Shown piece after piece: positions 1 to 6,753 of a DNA stretch of 6,911 nt (its first letter is position 1; each line of letters starts with the position of its first letter). This DNA comes from CALZKI01 sp964567585. Its GTDB lineage: Bacteria; Bacillota; Clostridia; Lachnospirales; Lachnospiraceae. The stretch is from the NCBI GenBank assembly GCA_964567585.1, contig CAZMND010000108.1:1-6911 (forward strand), read 5' to 3'. Position numbers and translations under genes: made by a program. Under the pieces are notes generated by a model. It saw only the letters and a program-made list of their open reading frames with translations. It was not told the DNA's origin and searched no databases.

Positions 1-573
1 CCATGTTGCATAAGTAGAGAACTTATAACCCTTGCTGTAGTCGAATTTTTCAACAGCCTTAATAAGACCCAAGTTACCTTCCTGAATCAAGTCAAGAAAA
101 AGCATACCACGGCCTACATATCTTTTTGCAATACTTACTACAAGACGGAGATTGGCTTCTGAAAGACGTTTTTTCGCTTCCTCATCGCCTTCTTCCATTC
201 TTTTTGCGAGCTCGATTTCTTCCTCCGCAGACAAAAGCGGAACCTTACCGATTTCTTTTAAATACATTCTGACAGGATCTTCCAAGTTGTATCCATCCGG
301 CATAGTTAAATCCAGATTTTCAACATCTACTTCATCTTCCTCTGTCAAAATAATTTCTTCGTCATCGATATCATCTGCTTCCGGTATTCCAAGAATTTCT
401 ACACCATTCTTTTCCAATTCTTCAAATACCTTGTCCATCTGTTCTTCCTGGAGTTTCAAAGCAGCCACAAAATCCTGTACTTCTTTTAAATCCAATTCAT
501 TTTTTTTCTTTTTCGCTAAGCCGATGAGTTCTTTTAATTTCTCATCAAACTGTACCTGTGTGTTTTCGTCCAT
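1..573 (-). CDS. rpoD: RNA polymerase primary sigma factor RpoD/SigA, N-terminal part (truncated by window edge)
   Basis: Primary sigma factor that directs RNA polymerase to housekeeping promoters. The 191 visible residues run in frame to the left edge. Seen: a Lys/Glu-rich N-terminus (about 1-60), an acidic stretch (about 66-88), region 1.2 starting at DPVRMYLKEIG (99-109), then regions 2.1-2.3 with NLRLVVSIAKRY (141-152), DLIQEGNLGLIKAVEKFDY (161-179) and KFSTYATW at the edge. These are hallmark sigma-70 core-binding and -10 recognition sequences. I chose ATG 573 (MDENTQ), which has GGAAGGA about 12 bases upstream and looks like clostridial RpoD starts. ATG 594, 7 codons earlier and directly after an in-frame TAG, is possible but lacks a well-placed ribosome site. 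It is last in dgt-dnaG-rpoD, 36 bases after dnaG (15 if ATG 594 is used), with no terminator between, so co-transcription is expected. Identity is near certain; the exact start is not. Confidence 0.96.
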   Translation of the reverse strand, partial: MDENTQVQFDEKLKELIGLAKKKKNELDLKEVQDFVAALKLQEEQMDKVFEELEKNGVEILGIPEADDIDDEEIILTEEDEVDVENLDLTMPDGYNLEDPVRMYLKEIGKVPLLSAEEEIELAKRMEEGDEEAKKRLSEANLRLVVSIAKRYVGRGMLFLDLIQEGNLGLIKAVEKFDYSKGYKFSTYATW

Positions 574-609
574 TTCGGCTTTCCGTCCTTCCATTGTCTA
601 GTTCTATTA

Positions 610-2388
610 TTATCCTTCATTCAGCAAAATATGCGTTTTCTGCAGTTCTTCCAATGCTTTTTTTCCTTCAATTACTTTTTTAAGTGCATCAATATCACTG
701 CCCAATTTTTGTGAATAGTGTTCGTAGCTATTCTTCTTTACTGCCACCACGATATCGTGAAATGCTTTTTGTCTGTCCGCCTGCGTTTCCAGCCCTATCA
801 ACGTGGTAGAAAAAAGTTCCGCCACCTGTCTTTGCTGCTCGTCATCAGAAAACATACTGATAATCGCCGCCGGATTATAGGCATTATTTTCGATATCCTC
901 AAACAGTTTTATCGCTACCTGTTTATATAACTCCTCGGTAAAATCCTCTGGGGTAATATACTTCTTTACCGTCTTATAAATACTTGGACTGTCAGTTATC
1001 CATGTAATCAAAAGACGTTGGTTTTTCTTCGCCGCTTCTTCCGGCGTATTTTTGGCTTTGACACCGGATTTTGGTCTTTCTATCGGCTTTGCAAGCCCCG
1101 TTTTTGACGCATACGAAGTAACAAGCTTTCGTAAATTATCATAGCCTACATTATACTTCTCTGCGATTGCCTGAATATAATTTTCACGCTCTACTTCTTC
1201 GCCAAAGCTGCATAATTTCTTGGCAATTTCCCGATGGAACCTGGTCTTGGAATCCGGGTCCTTCAAATCAAACTCCCGCTCCAAAACCCTGATTTCAAAG
1301 AAAAAGCTGTTTTCTGCTTCATCAATTCTTTTCTGGAACTCCTCGGCACCAAGATTTTTAATAAATTCATCCGGGTCCTTGTAAGGCTCTAAATGAATAA
1401 CTTTTCCTACAAGGTCTGCCTCCCTTAAAATACCAAGTGCTCTAAGGGCCGCACTGGTTCCCGCACCATCACTGTCGTACGCCAAAAGCACCTGATTGGT
1501 ATACCGCCTTAGAAGATTGGCTTGTCCTACGGTAAATGCAGTTCCAAGCGAGGCAACTGCCTGAGTAAAACCGGCCTGATGCATCGCTATAACATCCATA
1601 TATCCTTCACAAATAATAATGTTTCCGGTTCTTGACGTTCTGGCATAATTCAGACCATATAAATTTCTGCTCTTATCAAAAATCATCGTCTCAGGCGAGT
1701 TTAGATACTTAGGCTTGGCATCTCCCATAACCCTGCCGCCAAAACCGATAACGCGGTGGTTAATATCCTGAATCGGAAACATAACCCTGTTCCAAAACTT
1801 ATCGTGCAAACCGTACTTTTCATCCACACTGCCAAGTCCCGCCTCAACAATCTGTTCATCCTTAAAGCCTTTAGACTTTAAATAATTCACCAAATCATCG
1901 CTGGTTACATTGGCAAAACCCAGTGCAAACTTTTTCATCGTCTCTTCCGAAAGCTTTCGCCCCTGAAAATAACGATAACCTATTTTTCCATGTTCCGTTC
2001 GAAGCTGATAGTAAAAATAATTCGCCGCCTGCTTATTGATTTCCAATAAAACAGCCCGTTTGCTTTCTTTCTTTTTGGCTTCTTCGGAATATTCAATTTC
2101 CGGCAAACTCACACTTGCTCTGTCCGCAAGATATTTGATTGCCTCGGGGAAACTATAATTTTCATAATTTTGTACAAAAGTAAATACGTTACCTCCCGCA
2201 CCACAACCAAAACAGTAATACATCTGTTTTATAGGCGATACGGAGAAAGAAGGAGATTTTTCATTGTGGAAAGGACACAGACCAAAATAACTGCTTCCCT
2301 TCTTCTGAAGTCTGACATATCCGGAAACGACATCTACTATATCATTTTTCATACGCACTTCTTCTACCAGTTCTTCCGGATAATACAT
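610..2388 (-). CDS. dnaG: DNA primase DnaG
   Basis: Makes the short RNA primers for lagging-strand replication and works with the replicative helicase. It is 592 residues, a normal bacterial DnaG length. Seen: an N-terminal CHC2 zinc finger with ligands C38, H41, C59 and C62 (CPFH ... CFGC); an RNA polymerase core with RVMFPIQD (201-208) and KYLNSPET (227-234); a Toprim domain with the metal-binding E261 in EGYMD, YDSDGAG (304-310) and KDPDEF (337-342); and a helical C-terminal region (about 450-592) expected to bind helicase. All key residues are present. Start: ATG 2388 (MYYPEELVEEV) has AAGGGAG at 2397-2403 with an 8-base gap. The in-frame ATG at 2406 overlaps that site and is less likely. 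It follows dgt by 24 bases and precedes rpoD. Confidence 0.97.
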   Translation of the reverse strand: MYYPEELVEEVRMKNDIVDVVSGYVRLQKKGSSYFGLCPFHNEKSPSFSVSPIKQMYYCFGCGAGGNVFTFVQNYENYSFPEAIKYLADRASVSLPEIEYSEEAKKKESKRAVLLEINKQAANYFYYQLRTEHGKIGYRYFQGRKLSEETMKKFALGFANVTSDDLVNYLKSKGFKDEQIVEAGLGSVDEKYGLHDKFWNRVMFPIQDINHRVIGFGGRVMGDAKPKYLNSPETMIFDKSRNLYGLNYARTSRTGNIIICEGYMDVIAMHQAGFTQAVASLGTAFTVGQANLLRRYTNQVLLAYDSDGAGTSAALRALGILREADLVGKVIHLEPYKDPDEFIKNLGAEEFQKRIDEAENSFFFEIRVLEREFDLKDPDSKTRFHREIAKKLCSFGEEVERENYIQAIAEKYNVGYDNLRKLVTSYASKTGLAKPIERPKSGVKAKNTPEEAAKKNQRLLITWITDSPSIYKTVKKYITPEDFTEELYKQVAIKLFEDIENNAYNPAAIISMFSDDEQQRQVAELFSTTLIGLETQADRQKAFHDIVVAVKKNSYEHYSQKLGSDIDALKKVIEGKKALEELQKTHILLNEG

Positions 2389-2412
2389 AGCCTTCTCTCC
2401 CTTCATTGTATT

Positions 2413-3420
2413 TTAGCCGTGCCAAGACTTCGGAATATACAACTCCTCATACATGGCAATGGCAAATCTGTCCGTCATAGCCCCTACATAATCGCATACA
2501 ATGCGTTCCTTCGGGTCACCGTTTTTATCCACAAGACTCTTCAAATCCTGCGGTAATTTATCAAAATTCTTTAAATAATACTCATACAAGGTTTCCATCA
2601 GCATTTCCGCTTTCGCTTCTTCGCTTTTGGCATTCTTGTTGGTATATACATTTTCAAACATAAAACGTCTTAAATCCTTCATTGCTTTTGCAACAGGTTC
2701 AGACATCATAATATCATTTTTACCGTAGCTGTTTGTCACAAGATCATGAATAAAATGGTCCAGTCTCTCTCCGGTAGTGTACCCGATTACATCTCCGATT
2801 TCCTTTGGCACATCTCCTTCAGTTAAGATGCCGCCTCGTATGGCATCATCCATATCGTGATGTATGTATGCAATTTTATCAGAAAAACGTACAATTTTTC
2901 CTTCCAATGTAGCCGGCTCACCGGAAGTCTGGTGATTCTTAATACCATCCCGAACTTCAAAAGTCAAGTTTAATCCGATTCCACCCTTTTCCAAAACATC
3001 TACTGTACGCACACTCTGTTCACTGTGGCTGAAGCCGTAAGGACACACTCCATCCAGCGCTCTCTCGCCCGCATGACCAAAAGGTGTATGTCCGAGGTCA
3101 TGACCAAGTGCAATTGCCTCTACCAAATCCTCGTTAAGCTGTAACGCCTTGGCTATGGTTCTGGCATTTTGTGACACCTCTAAAGTATGTGTCAGACGTG
3201 TACGATAATGGTCCCCTTCAGGGGTTAAGAAAACCTGCGTTTTATCCTTCAGTCTTCTAAAAGACTTACTGTGTAAAATTCTGTCCCTGTCCCTCTGAAA
3301 AACAGGACGTATGTCGCATGGCTCTTCTTCCTTCAAACGGCCCTTTGAGTCCATACTAAGTGCCGCATAAGGACTTAAATATTCTTTTTCCCATTGTTCC
3401 AAACTTTCGCGGATATTCAT
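2413..3420 (-). CDS. dgt: dGTPase-like HD-domain triphosphohydrolase
   Basis: Member of the deoxyguanosinetriphosphate triphosphohydrolase family, which splits dNTPs into deoxynucleoside and tripolyphosphate and so tunes the dNTP pool. It has 335 residues. Seen: an N-terminal family signature with RDRDRILHSKSFRRLKDKTQVF (43-64) and RTRLTHTLEVSQ (73-84); the HD metal site H78, H107-D108 (LGHDLGHTPFGHAGE, 105-119) and D181 (RFSDKIAYIHHDMDDA, 178-193); and a helical C-terminal HD-associated region. The four HD metal ligands are intact. Substrate preference (dGTP or broader) cannot be read from sequence. Start: ATG 3420 has GGAGGG at 3425-3430; the upstream ATGs at 3432 and 3450 overlap or precede this site. 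It is first in dgt-dnaG-rpoD, a sensible link of nucleotide pool and replication priming, with a SigH-like promoter upstream (3469-3497). Confidence 0.92.
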   Translation of the reverse strand: MNIRESLEQWEKEYLSPYAALSMDSKGRLKEEEPCDIRPVFQRDRDRILHSKSFRRLKDKTQVFLTPEGDHYRTRLTHTLEVSQNARTIAKALQLNEDLVEAIALGHDLGHTPFGHAGERALDGVCPYGFSHSEQSVRTVDVLEKGGIGLNLTFEVRDGIKNHQTSGEPATLEGKIVRFSDKIAYIHHDMDDAIRGGILTEGDVPKEIGDVIGYTTGERLDHFIHDLVTNSYGKNDIMMSEPVAKAMKDLRRFMFENVYTNKNAKSEEAKAEMLMETLYEYYLKNFDKLPQDLKSLVDKNGDPKERIVCDYVGAMTDRFAIAMYEELYIPKSWHG

Positions 3421-3468
3421 AATTCCCTCCATATTTGAACAAACCTTCAAAAAACACCTACATTTTCA

Positions 3469-3497
3469 ATATTCCACGTATCTTTCAAATTTCCTTT
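3469..3497 (-). promoter_or_regulatory. SigH-type promoter candidate for dgt-dnaG-rpoD
   Basis: On the minus strand, AAAGGAAAT (3489-3497), 11 bases, then GTGGAATAT (3469-3477). This fits the SigH consensus known from Bacillus, RnAGGAwWW-N11/12-RnnGAATWW, at every constrained position. It would give a leader of roughly 40 bases before the dgt ATG. The sequence is A/T-rich, so chance is possible. Known: Bacillus subtilis sigA has a SigH-dependent promoter. Inference: the same wiring may exist here. No convincing SigA -10 was found in the gap between lrgB and dgt. Confidence 0.45.
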
Positions 3498-3527
3498 TTT
3501 TTGTCGAAAAATAAATTTTGAATTTAG

Positions 3528-4220
3528 CTACACAAATTTCGCCACTATCGGCACCACAATCACAGTTAAAATCGCGGTAACAACAATCGCAAGAGAACTC
3601 ATTGCGCCCTGGATTTCACCCATTTCCAGTGCTTTGGAAGTACCTACTGCATGAGATGCCGATCCTATTCCAAGCCCTTGCGCCACAGGTTCCTTTATTC
3701 GAAACAATTTGCAAACAATCGGACCTAAAACCGCTCCCATAATTCCAGCCACCATCACTCCCATAATAGTCACTGCCTCTATTCCGTTAAGTTCGTGGCT
3801 GATACCCACCGCAATAGGTGTTGTGACACTTTTGGAAAGAATGGAAAGTGTGAGGATTTTTTCAATTCCGAATAATTTTGCCAAAGCAATCAATGTGAAC
3901 GCATGCGCGATTACCCCGCAGCTGATAGCCACAATGACCGCTATGACATTTTTCTTTAAAACCTGAAGTTGTCTGTAGAGTGGAACCGCGAGACATATCG
4001 TTACAGGTGTCAAAAATACCGATAAATACTGTGCCCCCTGATTATACGTTTCATAATCCACATCAAAAACAAGCAAAAATACAATTGTCAAAATCGTGCT
4101 GATTAAAAGTGGATTGACGATGGCATAATTAAATTTTTTTCTAAGAAACATTCCGAAAAAGTATGTCAAAAGACTGATTGTCACACCAAAAAAAGTGGTA
4201 GAAAGTAATACATTATCCAT
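3528..4220 (-). CDS. lrgB: LrgB family membrane protein
   Basis: Polytopic inner-membrane partner of LrgA. The family is described as a holin/antiholin-like murein hydrolase regulator in Staphylococcus. Related pairs act as a pyruvate transporter in Bacillus (PftAB), and a fused plant relative (PLGG1) carries glycolate/glycerate. It has 230 residues, typical for LrgB. Seen: repeated hydrophobic spans (about 5-24, 33-53, 65-82, 92-117, 125-140, 148-170 and 206-228) and family motifs FLTPVTICLAVPLYRQ (69-84), SKSVTTPIAVGIS (129-141) and GIGSASHAVGTSKALEMGE (184-202). Start: ATG 4220 has AAGGAAGG at 4229-4236, 8 bases away; a longer frame to 4274 has no comparable site. The start overlaps the lrgA stop by 8 bases, so translation is probably coupled. 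Which activity applies here (transport or lysis control) cannot be decided. Confidence 0.93.
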   Translation of the reverse strand: MDNVLLSTTFFGVTISLLTYFFGMFLRKKFNYAIVNPLLISTILTIVFLLVFDVDYETYNQGAQYLSVFLTPVTICLAVPLYRQLQVLKKNVIAVIVAISCGVIAHAFTLIALAKLFGIEKILTLSILSKSVTTPIAVGISHELNGIEAVTIMGVMVAGIMGAVLGPIVCKLFRIKEPVAQGLGIGSASHAVGTSKALEMGEIQGAMSSLAIVVTAILTVIVVPIVAKFV

Positions 4221-4587
4221 TCTTTTTACCTTCCTTTCTCTTTTTCTGCAATCGGATAATTCCCTGCGCAACAAGACCTGTAAGCGCCGTCACCACAACC
4301 GTAGATATAAAGCAAATAAAAACAAGCGGTATCACTTGCCCTTTAATACTGTCGAAGGAATTAATGAGCCCTACCGATGGCGCAATAAAGAAAATCGGCA
4401 TAACCGAAAGCATCCAATCCGCCACGCCTTCCACCTGAGGCAGCTTAATCACCTTAAGACACAAAAGCACAAACAAAATTACCATTCCGTATACACTCGC
4501 CGGTATCGGTAATGGCAAAAAGAAATGTAACAATTCCGCTATGAAACTAATTGTGGCAATTATGCCAATCTGTATCATATATTTCAT
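4213..4587 (-). CDS. lrgA: LrgA/CidA family membrane protein
   Basis: Small membrane protein of the CidA/LrgA family, the expected partner of LrgB. It has 124 residues, usual for the family. Seen: about four hydrophobic spans (4-22, 30-48, 60-79 and 86-108), the family motif LPIPASVYGMVILFVLL (26-42), MPIFFIAPSVGLI (63-75), and a basic C-terminal tail (RLQKKRKEGKKNG) likely to lie in the cytoplasm. Start: ATG 4587 has GGAGGA at 4594-4599 with a 6-base gap. A longer open frame to 4725 would run back through the pdxY terminator and lacks a ribosome site, so it was not used. It has its own promoter candidate (4628-4656) and a short hairpin touching the ribosome site. No lytST-type two-component genes are in the window. 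Family is sure; physiological role is open. Confidence 0.92.
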   Translation of the reverse strand: MKYMIQIGIIATISFIAELLHFFLPLPIPASVYGMVILFVLLCLKVIKLPQVEGVADWMLSVMPIFFIAPSVGLINSFDSIKGQVIPLVFICFISTVVVTALTGLVAQGIIRLQKKRKEGKKNG

Positions 4588-4599
4588 AAAACTTCCTCC

Positions 4600-4614
4600 A
4601 GCGGGTGGGCCGCT
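4600..4614 (-). promoter_or_regulatory. Hairpin directly upstream of the lrgA ribosome site
   Basis: On the minus strand AGCGG, loop CCCAC, CCGCT: a perfect 5-bp stem of which 4 pairs are G-C, ending exactly where the GGAGGA ribosome site begins (4594-4599). It would form early in the predicted lrgA leader. It has no T-run, so it is not a terminator. It may affect leader stability or ribosome access; it is short and could be incidental. Confidence 0.35.
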
Positions 4615-4627
4615 TATTATCCATTTA

Positions 4628-4656
4628 ATCATACCATTATTATGGGCAATTGGAAA
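4628..4656 (-). promoter_or_regulatory. SigA-type promoter candidate for lrgAB
   Basis: Minus-strand -35 TTTCCA (4651-4656, 4 of 6 to consensus), a 17-base gap, and -10 TATGAT (4628-4633, 5 of 6). It lies between the pdxY terminator and lrgA, giving a leader of about 34 bases. Its position after a terminator supports lrgAB being a separate transcription unit. Confidence 0.5.
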
Positions 4657-4670
4657 CAGAAATTGTGCGA

Positions 4671-4710
4671 AAAGATAAAACAAAAGACCGCTCGCATTTG
4701 CAAACGGTCT
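4671..4710 (-). terminator. Rho-independent terminator after pdxY
   Basis: The minus strand has an 11-bp stem, AGACCGTTTGC, loop AAAT, GCGAGCGGTCT (4685-4710; 8 Watson-Crick and 3 G-T pairs), followed by TTTTGTTTTAT (4674-4684). It starts 7 bases after the pdxY stop codon. This separates pdxY from lrgAB. Confidence 0.85.
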
Positions 4711-4717
4711 GCTTCTT

Positions 4718-5551
4718 TTATTCATTTACCGCACGAATTAATTTCATAAGCACAGGCTCAAACTTCGCACCATACCAATGGTTATCTTCTCCTGCAGTTG
4801 CTTTGATACATTCCACTGTATAATCTGCCGCAATCTTAGCTGCTTCAAAAGCACTTTTTCCTCTCACATAAGCGCCAACAAAAGAAGATGCATAAATATC
4901 ACCGGTTCCGTGACAACTGTTAGACAGTTTTTCATGTTCATAGTAGGAATACTTTCCATCTTCATAAACAACCACACCCGTTGTTTCAGGTGCATAGGAA
5001 ATTCCTGTAAAAATAATGTTTTTACAGCCGAGCGCAACCATCTTTTCTAAAAGTTCATCAACGTACGCTCTGTCGTACTCTGTTTTGTACTCGGTATCAG
5101 TCAAAAAGCAAGCTTCTGTAATATTTGGCACGATATAATCAGCCTTTCCGCAAAGCCCCTTCATCGCCTCGACAAATTCATTATCAAAGCCCGGATACAG
5201 TTTTCCATTATCCGCCATAGCCGGGTCAACAATTTTCACGCAAGTTTCTGCCGCCGCATCATTCATAATAGCTTCCACATATTCAATCTGCTTTGTACTG
5301 CCAAGATATCCTGTATAAATCGCCGAAAACTTAATTCCTTCTTTTTTCCAATGTTCATTAATAGCCGGCATATCTTCGGTTAAATCACGGAATGTATATC
5401 CCGAAAAACCTGCTGTATGTGTGGAAAGAACCGCTGACGGTAACACACAAGTCTCAATGCCGCAAGCTGAAATAATCGGAAGTGCAACAGTAAGTGAGCA
5501 CTGTCCTACACAAGAAATGTCCTGAATGGTAAGTATTTTTTTATATGACAT
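4718..5551 (-). CDS. pdxY: Pyridoxamine/pyridoxal kinase (PdxY/PdxK-like, ribokinase fold)
   Basis: ATP-dependent kinase of B6 vitamers, acting in pyridoxal 5'-phosphate salvage in the cytoplasm. It has 277 residues, normal for the family. Seen: an N-terminal substrate segment ILTIQDISCVGQCSL (6-20); SAVLSTHTAGFSGYTF (39-54), matching the family's NTVQFSNHTGY region; VDPAMADNGKLYPGF (108-122), matching the family's DPVMGDNGKLY; VPNITEACFL (141-150); and the ATP/anion-hole motif CHGTGD (213-218), where D218 is the expected catalytic base. Start: ATG 5551 has AAAGGAG at 5561-5567, 9 bases away. It lies downstream of a MocR/PdxR-type regulator, which fits a B6 role. It has its own promoter inside an inverted repeat (5555-5614) and a strong terminator after it, so it looks like a single-gene unit. 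The family also includes hydroxymethylpyrimidine kinases, but the overall match favours PdxY. Confidence 0.88.
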   Translation of the reverse strand: MSYKKILTIQDISCVGQCSLTVALPIISACGIETCVLPSAVLSTHTAGFSGYTFRDLTEDMPAINEHWKKEGIKFSAIYTGYLGSTKQIEYVEAIMNDAAAETCVKIVDPAMADNGKLYPGFDNEFVEAMKGLCGKADYIVPNITEACFLTDTEYKTEYDRAYVDELLEKMVALGCKNIIFTGISYAPETTGVVVYEDGKYSYYEHEKLSNSCHGTGDIYASSFVGAYVRGKSAFEAAKIAADYTVECIKATAGEDNHWYGAKFEPVLMKLIRAVNE

Positions 5552-5554
5552 AAC

Positions 5555-5614
5555 AAATGACTCCTTTAATCGTAGTTAATTCTGTTGTCAGTATACCACG
5601 ATTTGGAGTCATTT
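5555..5614. promoter_or_regulatory. Inverted repeat flanking the pdxY promoter, putative operator
   Basis: Two perfect 10-bp arms, AAATGACTCC (5605-5614, minus strand) and its complement GGAGTCATTT (5555-5564, minus strand), are separated by 40 bp, with half-site centres 50 bp apart. The inner flanks add AATCG/CGATT with a 2-base offset. The -10 box (5590-5595) lies between the arms, the upstream arm touches the -35, and the downstream arm contains the pdxY ribosome site. The upstream arm is before the likely transcript start, so this is not an mRNA hairpin; it looks like a pair of DNA binding sites. The adjacent MocR-like gene is the obvious candidate binder, by inference only. Confidence 0.55.
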
Positions 5615-5617
5615 AAA
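5590..5617 (-). promoter_or_regulatory. SigA-type promoter candidate for pdxY (extended -10)
   Basis: Minus-strand -35 TTTAAA (5612-5617, 4 of 6), a 16-base gap, and -10 TATACT (5590-5595, 5 of 6) preceded by TGG, which forms an extended -10 (TGnTATACT). The transcript would start near 5583, about 32 bases before the pdxY ATG. Confidence 0.6.
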
Positions 5618-5652
5618 TACCCAAAACAAAAAGTTTTTATATAACCAGATTT

Positions 5653-6735
5653 TTATTTTTGTTTTCTTCTGGCTCTGCGCGTACGATTGATATGTCTTTC
5701 AAAATCTCCGTTATTGATAAGTTCTGCCAACACATACTGCTCAAAAACAGGAACCGTACAGGAATAAAAGCCAAGACGGCTTTCAAAGTCCGAAAGCATA
5801 CTTTCCGGCAAAACCATATAACCAACTCGCATAGAAGGTGCCACTGTCTCCGAAAATGTATTCAAATAAATTACCGGACAATCCTTTGCCAGTGAAAATA
5901 CTGTATCCACATTTTTCTTAGATACTGTCAATTCTGAATCATAGTTATCTTCTATGATACATCCGCCCCTTTTTCCGGCCCACTGTATGTATTCAGAACG
6001 TTTTGACGCACTGGCGGTAATTCCACTTGGAAAACTGTTGAAAGGTGTAATGTGAAGAACTGTGGCCCCTGTCCGCTCCAGTTCCGCAGTCTTAATCCCA
6101 TCCTTCCCAAGTTTTAGCATATCACACACAACACCGTTGGCTTCATATACCCTTCGAATCTTATCATAAGAGGGATTCTCCAAGGCAAAAATACGTTCTT
6201 TTCCCAAAAGCTGAACAATCAGACTATACAAATACTCTGCTCCCGAACCGATAATAATCTGCTCCGGCTTTGCACTGATTCCACAACTTCTTGCAAGATA
6301 GGCTGCTATTGCACCTCGCAGTTCTACACATCCATGGTTTGGCGATTTTACCAAAACCGCTTCTGCGTATTCCGTCAGTACTCTCCGCATCGTTTTGGAA
6401 AGCACCGAAAACGGAAATTCATTCTTCACTCTGTGTTGCCCTTCTTTATGCGCCAAAACAGGCTCTGCCGCCTCTACATTTGAAATAAAATCACTCTCTT
6501 TATATATTACAAAATAACCGCTCCGCTGTCTCGATTCCACATATCCTTCATCGCACAAAATAGCATAGGAATGCTGAATCGTAATCACACTGACTCCGGT
6601 TTCTTCAGCCAGAATTCTCTTGGAAGGAAGCTTTGTACCATATGGATATATGCCACTGGCAATATCTTTACGCAGTTGCTCATACAATTGTAAATATGCA
6701 GCTTTACCGCAGTCATCGTTGATGTGGTATTTCAT
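5653..6735 (-). CDS. MocR/PdxR-like GntR regulator with degenerate, shortened aminotransferase domain
   Basis: Likely a DNA-binding regulator of B6 metabolism. It has 360 residues, whereas full MocR proteins are about 450-500. Seen: a GntR winged helix (about 10-78; YLQLYEQLRKDIASGIYPYGTKLPSKRILAE, SVITIQHSYAILCDEGYVESRQRSGYFV), a linker, then a fold-type I aminotransferase domain with SPNHGCVELRGAIAAYL (131-147), GSGAEYLYSL (163-172), PFNSFPSG (231-238) and EDNYDSEL (262-269; D263 and Y265 match PLP-contacting positions). The segment NTFSETVAPSMRVGY (292-306) aligns with the family's TFSKTLAP-RLGY, but residue 296 is Glu (GAG) where the Schiff-base Lys belongs. The protein stops after ERHINRTRRARRKQK, where relatives continue for about 90 residues. 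Start: ATG 6735 has AAAGGAGGT at 6741-6749 with a 5-base gap. It precedes pdxY in the same direction with no clear terminator. It may be a regulator with altered ligand use, or one in decay; the frame is otherwise clean. Confidence 0.85.
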   Translation of the reverse strand: MKYHINDDCGKAAYLQLYEQLRKDIASGIYPYGTKLPSKRILAEETGVSVITIQHSYAILCDEGYVESRQRSGYFVIYKESDFISNVEAAEPVLAHKEGQHRVKNEFPFSVLSKTMRRVLTEYAEAVLVKSPNHGCVELRGAIAAYLARSCGISAKPEQIIIGSGAEYLYSLIVQLLGKERIFALENPSYDKIRRVYEANGVVCDMLKLGKDGIKTAELERTGATVLHITPFNSFPSGITASASKRSEYIQWAGKRGGCIIEDNYDSELTVSKKNVDTVFSLAKDCPVIYLNTFSETVAPSMRVGYMVLPESMLSDFESRLGFYSCTVPVFEQYVLAELINNGDFERHINRTRRARRKQK

Positions 6736-6753
6736 ATGGCACCTCCTTTCCTT

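Noticed and set aside
152..601. 149-codon plus-strand frame rich in Ser and Phe
   Set aside because: It is the reverse of rpoD and of its leader. Composition is low-complexity and the minus strand encodes an unmistakable sigma factor.
2170..2556. 128-codon plus-strand frame
   Set aside because: It lies across the dnaG start and dgt end on the opposite strand, with no recognisable domain.
3505..3525. TAAATT-CAA-AATTTA followed by TTTTT after lrgB, as a terminator
   Set aside because: The stem is only A-T pairs and 6 bp, too weak to claim a terminator.
3709..3966. 85-codon plus-strand frame with some hydrophobic character
   Set aside because: Antisense image of LrgB membrane segments; no independent support.
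4213..4725. Longer lrgA starting at ATG 4725
   Set aside because: The extension would be read through the pdxY terminator and the lrgA promoter, and the strong ribosome site is at ATG 4587.
5617..5652. Terminator between the regulator and pdxY
   Set aside because: Only A/T runs are present with no GC-containing stem, so read-through into pdxY is likely.
5637..5825. 62-codon minus-strand frame overlapping the end of the regulator, tested as a frameshifted C-terminus
   Set aside because: Its residues do not resemble the missing aminotransferase subdomain, and it mostly overlaps codons already explained by the main frame.
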